Of a stretch of DNA of 64,000 nucleotides, positions 42,868 to 53,000 are shown in pieces (position 1 is the first letter of the stretch; every line of letters begins with the position of its first letter). The notes beneath the pieces are model-generated. The model was not told the DNA's origin. It saw only the letters and a program-made list of their open reading frames with translations, and made no database searches. This DNA comes from Desulfatibacillum aliphaticivorans DSM 15576 (GTDB lineage: Bacteria; Desulfobacterota; Desulfobacteria; Desulfobacterales; Desulfatibacillaceae): NCBI RefSeq assembly GCF_000429905.1, contig NZ_AUCT01000019.1:1-64000 (forward strand), written 5' to 3'. The position numbers were made by a program, and so were the translations under genes.

Positions 42868-45279
42868 ATGGTAAAAAAAATGGGTATTAGAGCTAAAATA
42901 TTGCTGATGTTCACGTTGGTAATGCTTGCTACTGGCGTCGTGCTGTGTTCATTCATCATCTATGAACTGAAATCGACCGCCAAGGCAGCTGCCGAAACAA
43001 CCCGCATCGAAGAGATGGCCAAGGCGCAAAACCGCTTGAAGGATTATGTGGACATCGCCTATGCCAGCGTGGACTCCAGCTACAAAAACGCTCAGGATCC
43101 GGCCCACCTGGAAAAAATTTATGGCCATCGCCTTCAAAACATTATCGAAATGGTCCAGAGCGTTGTGGATGAGCAACTGGCCCTTATCGAGGCTGGCGAA
43201 ATGAGCGAGATGGAGGCCAAGTCCCGTGTGGAAGCCCTGGTAAGAGCCTATCGGTATGATGATGGCACAGGCTATATCTGGATCAATGACACCACCTTGC
43301 CTATTCCTAGAATGATCATGCATCCCACGTCCCCCCAGTTGAACGGAACGATTCTGGACAATCCACAATACAACTGCGCCATGGGTGTGGGAAAAAACCT
43401 GTTCGCCGCCGCCGTGGAAGTCGCCAGGAAGAGCGGCGAGGGTTTTGTGGATTACAAATGGCCCAAGCCTCTTAAAACCGGCCTCACCGAGGAACGCCCC
43501 AAACTGTCGTACGTCAAGCTGATTCCCCAATGGAACTGGGTCTTGGGTACGGGCATTTACGTGGATGACGCCTTGGAAGAGGCTAAGGATACAATCATCG
43601 GGGAGGTCAGGAAACTTCGGTACGAAAACGGCGCCGGCTACTTCTGGATCAACGATACCACCCGCCCCTTGCCCCGCATGATCATGCATCCCTTGTCCCC
43701 CCAACTGGAAGGCAAGATCATGGACGATCCGGCCTACAACTGCACCAAGGGGACCAATCAGAACTTCATGCAGGCCGGCGTGGACGTCTGCTTGAAGGAC
43801 GGAGAGGGCTTTGTGGAATACATTTGGCCCAAAACCTCGGAGGACGGATCCACCAAAAAAGAGCCTAAGCTCTCCTTTGTCAAACTGCATCCTGAGACGG
43901 GATGGATCGTGGGCACGGGCTTTTTCATCGACTCCATTGAAGCGGCTGTCGCGGCGAAAATCGAAGAAACCAACAAGCATATCACCATGCTGATTTGGTT
44001 CCTGGTCGCGGTAATCGCCGTCAGCTTGGCAATCTCCATGGTGCTAATCGGCTTTTTCATGACCAAGTCCATCATCAATCCGATTATCGCCGCGAAAGAG
44101 CTGGCCATACACGTATCCAACGGCAGGCTGGACACGCAGAAGGAGGTCACCCGGGGGGACGAGATCGGAGCCCTGGAAAGCGCCATGGTGACCATGGTTC
44201 GCAGGCTGAAAAAGAAGGAGGGGCTTGCCCAGTCCATCGCCGCCGGCGACTTGAGGGCGGAATTGAAGCTGGAGTCCCAGGAGGATGCTTTGGGCCTTGC
44301 CCTGGTATCCATGACGGAAAACCTGAACGATGTCATCGGCGACTTGTTCGGATCCGCCAACCAGGTGGACGAAAGCGCCACCCAGGTGTCGGGCGCCAGC
44401 CAGTCCCTGGCCCAGGGCGCCACGGAGCAGGCTTCCTCCATCGAGGAAATCAGCGCGTCTTTAACTGAAATCGCGGCTCAAACGAAAACCAACGCCGACA
44501 ATGCAGCCCAGGCTAATCAACTGGCCGAAGCCGCCAGGCAGGCCGGTACACAGGGCGGGCAGCAGATGGACGAAATGGTTGACGCCATGAGCGCCATTAC
44601 CGCGTCCTCGGATCAGATCGCCAAGATCATCAAAACCATCGATGACATCGCATTCCAGACCAACCTCCTGGCTTTGAACGCAGCCGTGGAAGCGGCCCGG
44701 GCCGGCAAGCACGGCAAAGGCTTCGCCGTGGTGGCTCAGGAAGTGCGCTCTCTGGCAGCCAGAAGCGCTAAGGCCGCCCAGGAGACTGCGGAGCTGATAG
44801 AAGGCTCCGGCCAAAGGGTCGCCGCAGGCAGCGATATTGCGCAAAAAACGGCCGAAGCCCTTTCCGGCATCAATGAAACCGTAACCAAGGTGGCGGACCT
44901 GGTGGGCGAGATCGCCGCAGCCTCCAACGAGCAGGCGCAGGGGATCTCCCAGATCAATGTGGGCCTTTCCCAGATTGACGACGCCACCCAGCAGAATACG
45001 GCCAACGCCGAAGAGACTTCGGCGGCTTCCGAAGCGCTTTCGGCTCAGGCAACTGAAATGCGGTCGCTGCTTGCACGGTTTAAGCTCAAGGGCGTGCAAA
45101 GCTCCTCCAGCCGCCAGTCCTTCCGGCAGGCGCTCCCCGAGGCTCATGAGGCGCCCAAGCCGAACAAGGCGTCTGCGCCGGCCGGCGGAGGCTGGGGAGG
45201 CGGCGGAGGCTCTAAAGGCGCGGTGGTCAGGCCTGAAGAAGTCATCGCCCTGGATGACAGCGACTTCGGCAAGTATTAA
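42868..45279 (+). CDS. Methyl-accepting chemotaxis protein with tandem Cache domains
   Basis: An 803-residue receptor. The periplasmic part holds two similar sCache_2 units, each with a GYIWINDTT or GYFWINDTT block, a PRMIMHP block and a GTG...D end (about 105-235 and 240-365). After helix 2 (about 372-395) come HAMP and the signalling hairpin (IKTIDDIAFQTNLLALNAAV). A Pro/Gly-rich linker with WGGGGGS ends in IALDDSDFGKY. Cache-2 pairs of this kind bind small organic acids or similar ligands. GGAGAG or GAGGAG precedes the ATG. Confidence 0.92.
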   Translation: MVKKMGIRAKILLMFTLVMLATGVVLCSFIIYELKSTAKAAAETTRIEEMAKAQNRLKDYVDIAYASVDSSYKNAQDPAHLEKIYGHRLQNIIEMVQSVVDEQLALIEAGEMSEMEAKSRVEALVRAYRYDDGTGYIWINDTTLPIPRMIMHPTSPQLNGTILDNPQYNCAMGVGKNLFAAAVEVARKSGEGFVDYKWPKPLKTGLTEERPKLSYVKLIPQWNWVLGTGIYVDDALEEAKDTIIGEVRKLRYENGAGYFWINDTTRPLPRMIMHPLSPQLEGKIMDDPAYNCTKGTNQNFMQAGVDVCLKDGEGFVEYIWPKTSEDGSTKKEPKLSFVKLHPETGWIVGTGFFIDSIEAAVAAKIEETNKHITMLIWFLVAVIAVSLAISMVLIGFFMTKSIINPIIAAKELAIHVSNGRLDTQKEVTRGDEIGALESAMVTMVRRLKKKEGLAQSIAAGDLRAELKLESQEDALGLALVSMTENLNDVIGDLFGSANQVDESATQVSGASQSLAQGATEQASSIEEISASLTEIAAQTKTNADNAAQANQLAEAARQAGTQGGQQMDEMVDAMSAITASSDQIAKIIKTIDDIAFQTNLLALNAAVEAARAGKHGKGFAVVAQEVRSLAARSAKAAQETAELIEGSGQRVAAGSDIAQKTAEALSGINETVTKVADLVGEIAAASNEQAQGISQINVGLSQIDDATQQNTANAEETSAASEALSAQATEMRSLLARFKLKGVQSSSSRQSFRQALPEAHEAPKPNKASAPAGGGWGGGGGSKGAVVRPEEVIALDDSDFGKY

Positions 45280-45346
45280 GTAGCTGCTGCTGCTGAAAAT
45301 GCCAAACACACGTGCAGTCTGAATATAGGTTGGAGAGCTTGTTGTG

Positions 45347-46231
45347 ATGGAGCAAACCATAAATGACGCCGGCATGCCGGAGGACCGTTCGCCGACGAGT
45401 ATGATGCGTTTGACTGACAAGGAGTTTGAGTCCATCCGGAAGATGGTTTACGACCGGTTTGGAATCAATCTCACGCCAGCCAAAAGGTCCCTGGTTGTCG
45501 GCAGACTGCAAAAGATTCTCCGCTCCAGGAGCATTCCCACTTTTTCAGCGTATTACGACATGCTGCAAAAAGACGGAAGCGGCAAGCTCCTGTCAGAGTT
45601 CGTGAACAGGATCAGCACCAATTACACGTATTTTGAGAGGGAAAAAGATCATTTTGAGTTCTTTAGCAAAACAGCCCTCCCGGAAGCGGAAAAACGCCAT
45701 AAGGACAAAAAGGAGTTGGATCTTAGGGTTTGGTGCGCCGGCTGTTCCACGGGCGAAGAAGCCTACACCCTGGTCATTCGTATGTTGGATTTTTTCGAGG
45801 GGGAATACTCCCGATGGAATGCAGGCCTTTTAGCCACGGACATTTCGGCGGACGCCCTGTCCGTGGCCGCTAAAGGGCTTTACTCCGACGAAAGAGTCGC
45901 TCAATTGCCGGCGGCCATAAGAAACAAGTACTTCAGCCGCAGGCCTGATGGACAATGGTCGGTGGTCGACAAGGTAAAGAAGGAAATTGTTTTCAGGCGC
46001 TTTAATCTGATGAACACTCAATTTCCTTTCAGGAAGCCGTTTGACGTCATTTTTTGCCGAAACGTCATGATTTATTTTGATTCTCCAACGCGCAAGGCCT
46101 TGGTGAGCCGATTTTGCGACTGCTTGACGCCTGGGGGATATCTGTTCATAGGACACTCGGAATCCCTAGGCAGGGATTTGCGGAGGCTGGAGTACGTAAT
46201 GCCGGCAGTGTACCGCAGAAAAGAGGGATGA
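45347..46231 (+). CDS. cheR: Chemotaxis protein methyltransferase CheR
   Basis: A 294-residue SAM-dependent enzyme that methylates glutamates of receptors. The N-terminal CheR helical domain (RLTDKEFESIRKMVYDRFGI) precedes the Rossmann core: LRVWCAGCSTGEEAYTLVI binds SAM and FDVIFCRNVMIYFD is the conserved active-site strand. ATG at 45347 is preferred (GGAGAG nine bases before), with GTG at 45344 as alternative. Its TGA overlaps the cheB start. Confidence 0.94.
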   Translation: MEQTINDAGMPEDRSPTSMMRLTDKEFESIRKMVYDRFGINLTPAKRSLVVGRLQKILRSRSIPTFSAYYDMLQKDGSGKLLSEFVNRISTNYTYFEREKDHFEFFSKTALPEAEKRHKDKKELDLRVWCAGCSTGEEAYTLVIRMLDFFEGEYSRWNAGLLATDISADALSVAAKGLYSDERVAQLPAAIRNKYFSRRPDGQWSVVDKVKKEIVFRRFNLMNTQFPFRKPFDVIFCRNVMIYFDSPTRKALVSRFCDCLTPGGYLFIGHSESLGRDLRRLEYVMPAVYRRKEG

Positions 46232-47292
46232 TGCCTACTAGACCGATTAGACTGCTAATAGTGGATGACTCAGCCCTGGTCCGCGAGATCCTGTCCACGG
46301 GCCTTGCTAAAGACCCGGGCATCGAGGTGGTTGGAACCGCTTCCAACCCCTATGAGGCCAGGGACAAAATCGTTCAGCTTCGGCCCGATGTGTTGACGCT
46401 GGATGTGGAAATGCCGCGCATGGACGGGGTGGAATTCCTGCGTAGGCTCATGCCTCAATTCCCCATCCCGGTAGTGATGGTCAGTTCCTTGACGGAAAGC
46501 GGCAAGAAGATCACCTTCGATGCTTTGGAGGCGGGCGCTCTGGATTTTGTTTCCAAGCCGCGCTCCAACGTCGCTGCGGGCCTGAGCTCCATGCTTTTGG
46601 AATTGTCCACAAAGGTAAAGCTGGCTTCGACTGTGGATGTTTCCCATTGGAAGGGAAAAAGGCTGGAAAGAGGCGCCCGGGGGCCCATTCAGAGCTCGGC
46701 CCTGGAGGAATCCACGGACAAGGTTGTGGCCATTGGCGCCTCCACGGGCGGGACCGAAGCCATTAAGGAGGTCATCACCCGTTTTCCCGTCACCATGCCC
46801 GGGGTGATTATTGTTCAGCACATGCCCGCGGGTTTTACAAAAATGTTTGCAGACAGGCTTAACTCTCTGTGTTCCATGATGGTCAAGGAAGCGGAGAACG
46901 GAGACCGGATTATGGCGGGGCGGGTGCTGGTCGCCCCCGGCGGCAAGCAGATGCGTGTCGTTCGCAGGGGCGGCATATACCAGGTGGAGGTTAAACCGGG
47001 CGAGCCGGTCATGGGCCATTGCCCCTCGGTGGAGGTGATGATGCAGTCCGTGGCCAAGGAAGTGGGCAAAAACGCCGTGGGCGTCATGCTGACCGGCATG
47101 GGCTCGGATGGATGCACAGGCATGAAGGCCATGGCGGACGCCGGCGCTCCGTGCGTGGCCCAGGACGAGGCGACTTCCGTGGTTTTTGGCATGCCAAAAG
47201 AAGCCTATGCGCGCGGCGGCGCAAAGAAACTGGTTCCTTTGGGGGATATGGCTCAGACTGTAATCAATATGGTGAACAGGTTGGCGGCATGA
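46228..47292 (+). CDS. cheB: Chemotaxis response regulator methylesterase CheB
   Basis: A 354-residue protein with an N-terminal receiver (LLIVDDSALVRE, phospho-Asp in LTLDVEMPRMDG, Lys in SKPR) and a C-terminal methylesterase/deamidase domain. Catalytic residues are seen in IGASTGGTEAI (Ser), VQHMPAGFT (His) and LTGMGSDGCTGM (Asp). The start at 46228 overlaps the cheR stop by ATGA; a second ATG follows at once. It removes methyl groups set by CheR. Confidence 0.94.
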   Translation: MMPTRPIRLLIVDDSALVREILSTGLAKDPGIEVVGTASNPYEARDKIVQLRPDVLTLDVEMPRMDGVEFLRRLMPQFPIPVVMVSSLTESGKKITFDALEAGALDFVSKPRSNVAAGLSSMLLELSTKVKLASTVDVSHWKGKRLERGARGPIQSSALEESTDKVVAIGASTGGTEAIKEVITRFPVTMPGVIIVQHMPAGFTKMFADRLNSLCSMMVKEAENGDRIMAGRVLVAPGGKQMRVVRRGGIYQVEVKPGEPVMGHCPSVEVMMQSVAKEVGKNAVGVMLTGMGSDGCTGMKAMADAGAPCVAQDEATSVVFGMPKEAYARGGAKKLVPLGDMAQTVINMVNRLAA

Positions 47293-47777
47293 AAAAAATA
47301 TTCCTAGGACTTGGCGACATGGGCGCAACCAGGACCCAGGGGCAGGAGTTAAGAACCCTGGCCCTGGGGTCATGCGTCGCCCTGATCATGATGGACCCGA
47401 AAGCAAGATGCATTGCTATGGTTCACGTGGTCCTGCCCGAAAGCTCCATAGATCCTGCAAGGAGCCAAAAAAAGCCGGGCCATTTTGCAGACACGGCGGT
47501 GCCGGCTCTTTTAGAGGAAATGAAGAAGTTAGGCTCGGATAATGTGGGCAAAGGGATGATCATTAAACTGGTCGGCGGCGCCAACGTCATGGATCCGAAC
47601 AACACGTTCAATATAGGCAAGCGAAACGCTTTGGCCATTAAAAAGGCGTTGTGGAAATTCGGCATGGGGCCCAGGGCGGAAGACATTGGCGGTCGAATCA
47701 GCCGCAGCGTTTCCGTGGATGTCGACACCGGAAAAGTGAAAATAACCTCCCCTGGCAGGGACGGTTGGGAATTATAA
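47289..47777 (+). CDS. cheD: Chemoreceptor glutamine deamidase CheD
   Basis: A 162-residue enzyme deamidating receptor glutamines. The catalytic Cys lies in LALGSCVALIMMD, the His in MVHVVLP, with LVGGANVM and IGKRNALAIKKAL as further family marks. The ATG overlaps the cheB stop by four bases. In other systems CheD also binds phosphatases of the CheC group; a CheX-like gene is in this operon. Confidence 0.94.
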   Translation: MKKIFLGLGDMGATRTQGQELRTLALGSCVALIMMDPKARCIAMVHVVLPESSIDPARSQKKPGHFADTAVPALLEEMKKLGSDNVGKGMIIKLVGGANVMDPNNTFNIGKRNALAIKKALWKFGMGPRAEDIGGRISRSVSVDVDTGKVKITSPGRDGWEL

Positions 47778-47794
47778 TCTGGAGGAAATGTGTC

Positions 47795-48163
47795 ATGGCG
47801 AAAATCCTGATAGCTGAAGATGACTTGATCACTAGGAAAGTGTTGTACAAAATCGTGGAAGGCATGGGCCATTCCGTCATTATGAGTCCCAATGGTCGCC
47901 ATGCCTGGGAAACTCTGGAAACCAACCCGGACATCTCCATGTTGATCACGGATGTCATGATGCCCGAAATGGACGGCCGGGAACTGATCGAATTGGTCCG
48001 GGCCCGTGAGGAGTTTCAGAATTTGCCTATCATCATCATTTCAGCCGTTGTCGGCCCCAAGGCCGTGGCCAATTTGTTGAAAATGGGCGCCACCTTGTTC
48101 TTGTCCAAGCCTTTGAAGGTGGATGAGACGAGAAAGTACATCGAAAGATGGGTGGAAGTATAA
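47795..48163 (+). CDS. CheY-like single-domain response regulator
   Basis: A 122-residue receiver: ILIAEDDLITRK acidic pocket, phospho-Asp in MLITDVMMPEMDG, switch Ser in IISAVVG and Lys in LSKPLK. No output domain. GGAGG lies nine bases before the ATG. It could be the motor-binding CheY or a phosphate sink; the second receiver at 49046 is the other candidate. Confidence 0.92.
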   Translation: MAKILIAEDDLITRKVLYKIVEGMGHSVIMSPNGRHAWETLETNPDISMLITDVMMPEMDGRELIELVRAREEFQNLPIIIISAVVGPKAVANLLKMGATLFLSKPLKVDETRKYIERWVEV

Positions 48164-48176
48164 ACGGAGACAAAAC

Positions 48177-49049
48177 ATGGCTATTCCGCCTGATATCAAA
48201 GACAGCATCGCCAAGGTCAAGCCTTTATCCCAAAGCGCGGTGAGGCTGATGTCCATTATGGCGGACCCGGACCATACCGTCGCGCAAATTGCAGCCGTAG
48301 TGGAGAGCGACCCCATTCTCACGGGCAACGTCCTGCGGGTGGTAAACAGCCCTGCTTTCGGCCTCAGGGCCAAAATCAGCACCGTGGCCAGGGCGGTTTC
48401 CTACACCGGAGGAAACATGGTGGTCGGATTGGCCCTGCACTTGTGCGCCAGCGGCATTTTTAACAACCCGCTGGACGGATACGAAAGCCAGCGGGGCTCC
48501 TTGTGGAGGCATTGCCTGTTTACGGCCATTGCATCCAGGGAGATCGCCAGGTTTTCCGACGGAAAGGCCGACCCCGAAGTCGCCTATACGGCGGGTCTGC
48601 TTCACGACATCGGCAAAGCCGTCATGTCGGCCCCGTTGGGCGATTCGGCGAGAAAGATCGTCGCCATCGCCGATAAAGGAGAAATGCCCGATTTTGTGGC
48701 GGGAGAAGCAAAAGCCGTCGGCACGGACCATCCGGAGGTGGGAGAGGCTATCGCAATCCATTGGAGCCTGCCCGGGCCCTTAAGGGAGGTCATCCGGCAT
48801 CATCATGCCCCGTCCAAAGCAAAAGAGGAATATCGCACGCTGGTTTATGCGGTTCACCTGGGCGATTTCATCGCCATGATGAGCGGAACGGGCACCGGCG
48901 CTGACACCATGCTTTATCTTTTGGACCATGACTATAGAAATTTCGTAGATATTTCCGCGGCGGAGTTGGAAAAGGTGATTCTGGACGCCGGCCAGGAATA
49001 CCAGCAGGTGGTGGAGTCCATGTTTGGAAGTGAGGAGGAAATGCAATGA
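48177..49049 (+). CDS. HDOD-domain protein
   Basis: A 290-residue HDOD protein (related to HD phosphohydrolases but usually non-catalytic). LSQSAVRLMSIMADPDHTVA and VNSPAFGLRAKISTVARAV mark the domain; an HD pair survives in AGLLHDIGKAVMS. HDOD proteins commonly act as regulatory partners of response regulators, and this one lies between two single receiver genes. Its last four bases overlap the next gene. Confidence 0.9.
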   Translation: MAIPPDIKDSIAKVKPLSQSAVRLMSIMADPDHTVAQIAAVVESDPILTGNVLRVVNSPAFGLRAKISTVARAVSYTGGNMVVGLALHLCASGIFNNPLDGYESQRGSLWRHCLFTAIASREIARFSDGKADPEVAYTAGLLHDIGKAVMSAPLGDSARKIVAIADKGEMPDFVAGEAKAVGTDHPEVGEAIAIHWSLPGPLREVIRHHHAPSKAKEEYRTLVYAVHLGDFIAMMSGTGTGADTMLYLLDHDYRNFVDISAAELEKVILDAGQEYQQVVESMFGSEEEMQ

Positions 49050-49414
49050 AAAAAGTAATCGTGGCCGATGATTCCGGCACAGCCCGTATGTTCATTATAC
49101 GGTGCCTGCAAATAGCAGGGTTTGACGGCGCGCAGTTTATGGAAGCGAAAAACGGCGCAGAAGCGCTCACGCTTCTGGAGCAAGGGCCGGCGGACCTGCT
49201 GGTAACGGACTTGTTCATGCCAGAGGTCAGCGGGGAGGAGCTTTTGCTCAAAGTCAGGGGCCAGGACAAGTTCAAGGCCATGCCAATTTTGGTTATCACA
49301 AGCGCCAAAAACCCCGCAAAAGAACAGGAGCTTATGCAAGGCGGAGCTTATGCCGTCATTTCCAAGCCAATCAGCCCTTCCATTATGGTTCCTATTTTAG
49401 AAGCTCTTTCTTAA
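49046..49414 (+). CDS. Second single-domain response regulator of the che operon
   Basis: A 122-residue receiver with VIVADDSGTARMF, phospho-Asp in LLVTDLFMPEVSG, Thr/Ser switch in VITSAKN and Lys in ISKPIS. It overlaps the HDOD gene by ATGA, so the two are probably translated together and may interact. No output domain. Confidence 0.9.
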   Translation: MKKVIVADDSGTARMFIIRCLQIAGFDGAQFMEAKNGAEALTLLEQGPADLLVTDLFMPEVSGEELLLKVRGQDKFKAMPILVITSAKNPAKEQELMQGGAYAVISKPISPSIMVPILEALS

Positions 49415-49429
49415 GAGGCAGGAGGAAAA

Positions 49430-50023
49430 ATGACCTCGTCAGAGAATGTGACCAAAGCCGTTTTTAGAGCTATGAGCGACACCTTTGAAGGCATGGCCTT
49501 CGTGCAGATCTCCCGTCTTGAAGATGAGTCGCCGGACACCACTGCAGATGATATGATTTGGTCGCGGGTGGATGTAAAAGCTCCTGCAGCGGGCTTTATG
49601 GCCATCGCTTACACCAGGAAAGTGGGAGTCCACATCGTGGAATCCTTATACGGAATGCTGGAAGAACCCTGCAGTCAGGAGTTGCTCCAGGACTCTCTCA
49701 ATGAAATCGTAAACACGGTGATCGGCCGGTGTATGAGCCTGCTGGTTCCCGCGGGGCAAACCTTTGAACTGGGGCTTCCCAAAACCGGCGAAGGCTGGCC
49801 GGACTTTGGAGATGCGGAGATACACGGATTTGCCACCATGGACGGGGGGCGGCTTTTGGCCATTACCGACCTGGGGGATTTGGATTTGCTGGGCGCCCCT
49901 TTGGAAGTGGAGGGGGGCGGCGGCAAATCTTCGGGCGGCGACGAGTGGGGCGACTCCGGCGAATCGGATGACGCCTGGGGGGCCTCCGGCTCCCTGGATT
50001 CTTCGGATGACGATTGGGGGTAG
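49430..50023 (+). CDS. CheX/CheC-like chemotaxis phosphatase with Trp/Asp-rich tail
   Basis: A 197-residue protein. The core resembles CheX: DSLNEIVN fits the phosphatase pattern D-x3-E-x2-N, and a proline follows 22 residues later (LPKTG). Such enzymes remove phosphate from CheY-P. The last 30 residues form a Gly/Ser/Asp tail with three repeats of Asp-x-Trp-Gly (DEWG, DAWG, DDWG), not usual for the family. AGGAGG precedes the ATG. It is the last gene of the operon; its stop lies 13 bases from the convergent kinase gene. Confidence 0.82.
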   Translation: MTSSENVTKAVFRAMSDTFEGMAFVQISRLEDESPDTTADDMIWSRVDVKAPAAGFMAIAYTRKVGVHIVESLYGMLEEPCSQELLQDSLNEIVNTVIGRCMSLLVPAGQTFELGLPKTGEGWPDFGDAEIHGFATMDGGRLLAITDLGDLDLLGAPLEVEGGGGKSSGGDEWGDSGESDDAWGASGSLDSSDDDWG

Positions 50024-50035
50024 GGGGCTTTTTCC

Positions 50036-53000
50036 CTATCCCAACATTCCTGCCTCCCTCACCGCTTCGTGAAATAACCTCCCTTCCTTTTCCAACTGCT
50101 CACATAATATGAGGCTTTTATTCAGGTCCGAATCCATAATCGCCGTCTCAAGATCCTTGGCGGCGGCCTGGATGGCGCAGGCGCCCACGCTGGCCGAGGA
50201 GCCTGCCAATGTGTGGGCTTTTAGCCCGGCCAAGGTCAAGTTCCGCTCTTCCAGGGCGATGTGCAAGGTTCTAATCTGATTGGGAAGTTCTTTTAAAAAT
50301 GCATCCAGCACTTCTTTAACCAGCGCACCGTCTTCCAACAGGCGGGAAAAAAGGCCTTCCAAGTCAAAAACATCCGTTCCCGCCTTAACGGGCGCCTCTT
50401 CCGCCGGCGTGGGCGCGGGCTTCGAAGGCGGGTTGGAGCTATCCAGCCATTTTTCCACAAGCTGATTCAATGCCGCCGGCTCCACCGGTTTGGAAATATA
50501 ATCGTCCATGCCGCATGCAATGCACTTTTCCCGGTCTCCGGCCATGGCGTGGGCGGTCATGGCTATGATGGGAATTCCTTGATTTAAAACCCGGGACTCA
50601 GCGCTGCGAATTCGTTTAGTAGCCTCATATCCGTCCAATTCGGGCATCTGGCAATCCATCAGCACCAGGTCATAGGGTTGGTTCTCCAGCGCCGAGATCG
50701 CTTCCAAGCCGTTGGATACTGCATCCGTCCTGAAACCCAGGTTATCAAGGATGCTTAGGGCGACTTTTCGGTTTACCAGGTTGTCTTCCACCAGCAGCAA
50801 GCGATAGCGGCGTTTTTTCGCCTCCGCAATGGCGTGGCGCGTTATAATGGGCTTAGGCTCTTTGGGGCGGGGGATTGTATCGGCGCCCAGAACGGTTTGC
50901 AGGCAGTCGAACAGGACGGACTGTTTTATGGGCTTTGTCAGGTAGGCGGAGAAGCCGATTTCCGACAAACGGGCGGCGTCTCCCCTGTTGGCTATGGAGG
51001 TCATCATGAGCAGGGAGCTGCTGGCCAGGTCCGGATCGTTTTTGATCAGCCGGCCCAACTCCTCTCCATCCATCAGCGGCATTTGCATGTCGGTGATAAT
51101 GAGCGAGTAAGGCTCTTTTTCTTCCAGAGCCGCTTTCTTAATTTTAAGCAGGGCGTTTTGGGCGTCCGGGGCTTCTTCATGCCGGCAACCCCAGGTTTCC
51201 AGAAGGACGCTCAATAATCTCCGGTTGGTGGCGTTGTCGTCTACTATCAGGATTTTACGGCCCTGGATGCTCGCTGTTGCAAGAGGCTCCCGGCTTTGCC
51301 TCTGCCTTTGAAAAGGAAGAGAAAACCAGAATGTGGCGCCTTCTCCGGGACGGCTGCTAACCCCTATTTCCCCGTTCATCAACTGCACGAGCCTTTTGCA
51401 GATGGAAAGTCCCAGGCCGGTTCCGCCGTATTCCCGGGTGGTGGACGCATCCATCTGGGTGAAGGGGGCGAAAAGGTCGTTCTGCTTATCCTCGGGAATG
51501 CCGATTCCCGTGTCGGTTATCGTAAAACGCAGGTATGCCTTATCCTCTTTGATTTCTTCTCCGACCACCCTGACGACGACTTCGCCCTCCCGCGTGAATT
51601 TGATGGCGTTATTGCATATGTTGATGATCAACTGGCGCAGGCGGCCGGGATCGCCTACCAGGAGTGAGGGCACATCCGGGTCCACCATGCAGACGAATTC
51701 CAGGTTTTTGGCCTGGGCTTTAATAGCCAGCAGGTCGCTCACGTCTTCCAGAGTAAAACGAAGGTCAAAGCCAATGGACTCCAGTTCCAGTTTGTCTGCT
51801 TCGATCTTTGAAAAATCCAGAATGTCATTTATTACAGTCAGCAGGTTGGCTGCGCTGGATTGGATGGTTTCGGCGAACTCACGCTGCCTTTCATCCAGGT
51901 CCGTATCCAGCAAAAGCCCAGTCATGCCAATGACTCCGTTCATGGGAGTGCGGATTTCGTGGCTCATGTTGGCCACAAACTGGCTTTTGGCGATATTGGC
52001 GGTCTCGGCGTCCTTTTTGGCCTTTCTTAGCGCCTCTTCCGCCTTTTTTCGGTCCGTGATATCCCGCGAGATGACCACAGTCCCGAGAAAATGCCTGTCT
52101 TTATCCCAAAACATGGAGGCGCTTGCCCGAATGTACAGAAGCCGGCCGTCCTTGGTGTACCGTTTGATCTCTTCCAGGACGGACTCGCCTTTCCGCATGC
52201 GGGCTATCAACTCGTCGGTTTTGGGTCTTTCTTCGCTGGGGACGAAATCCAAAGGCTTGCCCAGCACTTCCTCCGCGGTCCAGCCGAACAGCTGCTCAAA
52301 GGCCGGGTTGACATAAAGAACCTTGGCGTCCTTGTCGTACACAGTCACCGCGTCCGGGGTGGCCTCCAACAAAGCCCGGTTGCGTTCTTCGCTTGCGATC
52401 AACGCGGCCTCCGCGGCTTTTCGTTCCGAAATGTCTTTGGCTACAGCCACCACGCCCGTAGGGTCTTCACCCTCCCCGCGTATCAGCGAGATGCTCATCC
52501 AGCAGGGAAATTCGGTTCCGTCTTTCCGAACGTGCCCCATCTCTCCGTAGTTGCTTCCCTTGGAGGCCACGCGCTTTAGGAATGGCGCCACCTCATTTTC
52601 ATATTGCGCGGCGGAGTGAAATATCCGCGCATGGGCGCCTTCCACCTCTTTTTGGGTGAGCCCATGCATGGACGCCCATGCGGGATTGGCGAATTTTATT
52701 CGTTTGTCCGATCCGGCGACCGCAATGCCGTCAACGGAATGGTCTATGGCGGTTTTCAAGTACTGGAGGGTGTCGTTGGCCTCCTTGAGCTTTTCGCGCT
52801 CCTGGTTCAGCCCATTCTGGATTTCTTCCCTGATGGCCTCGTATCGATTGGCCGTAACCAGCGAAAACAGGAAGACTATCAGGAATCTTGTTTTTATCGC
52901 GAGAGGATAAGGAAATGCACCGGTAAACTCCGCGGGCGGAATTATTATGGCTGCGGCGAGACAATAAACGCCCAAGGAGAACCACAGGCCCTCCTTTTTT

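Noticed and set aside
43060..45279. Duplication between the two receptor genes as a repeat element
   Set aside because: Similarity is confined to the conserved signalling domain and the C-terminal tail and is explained by shared family, not by a recent DNA repeat.
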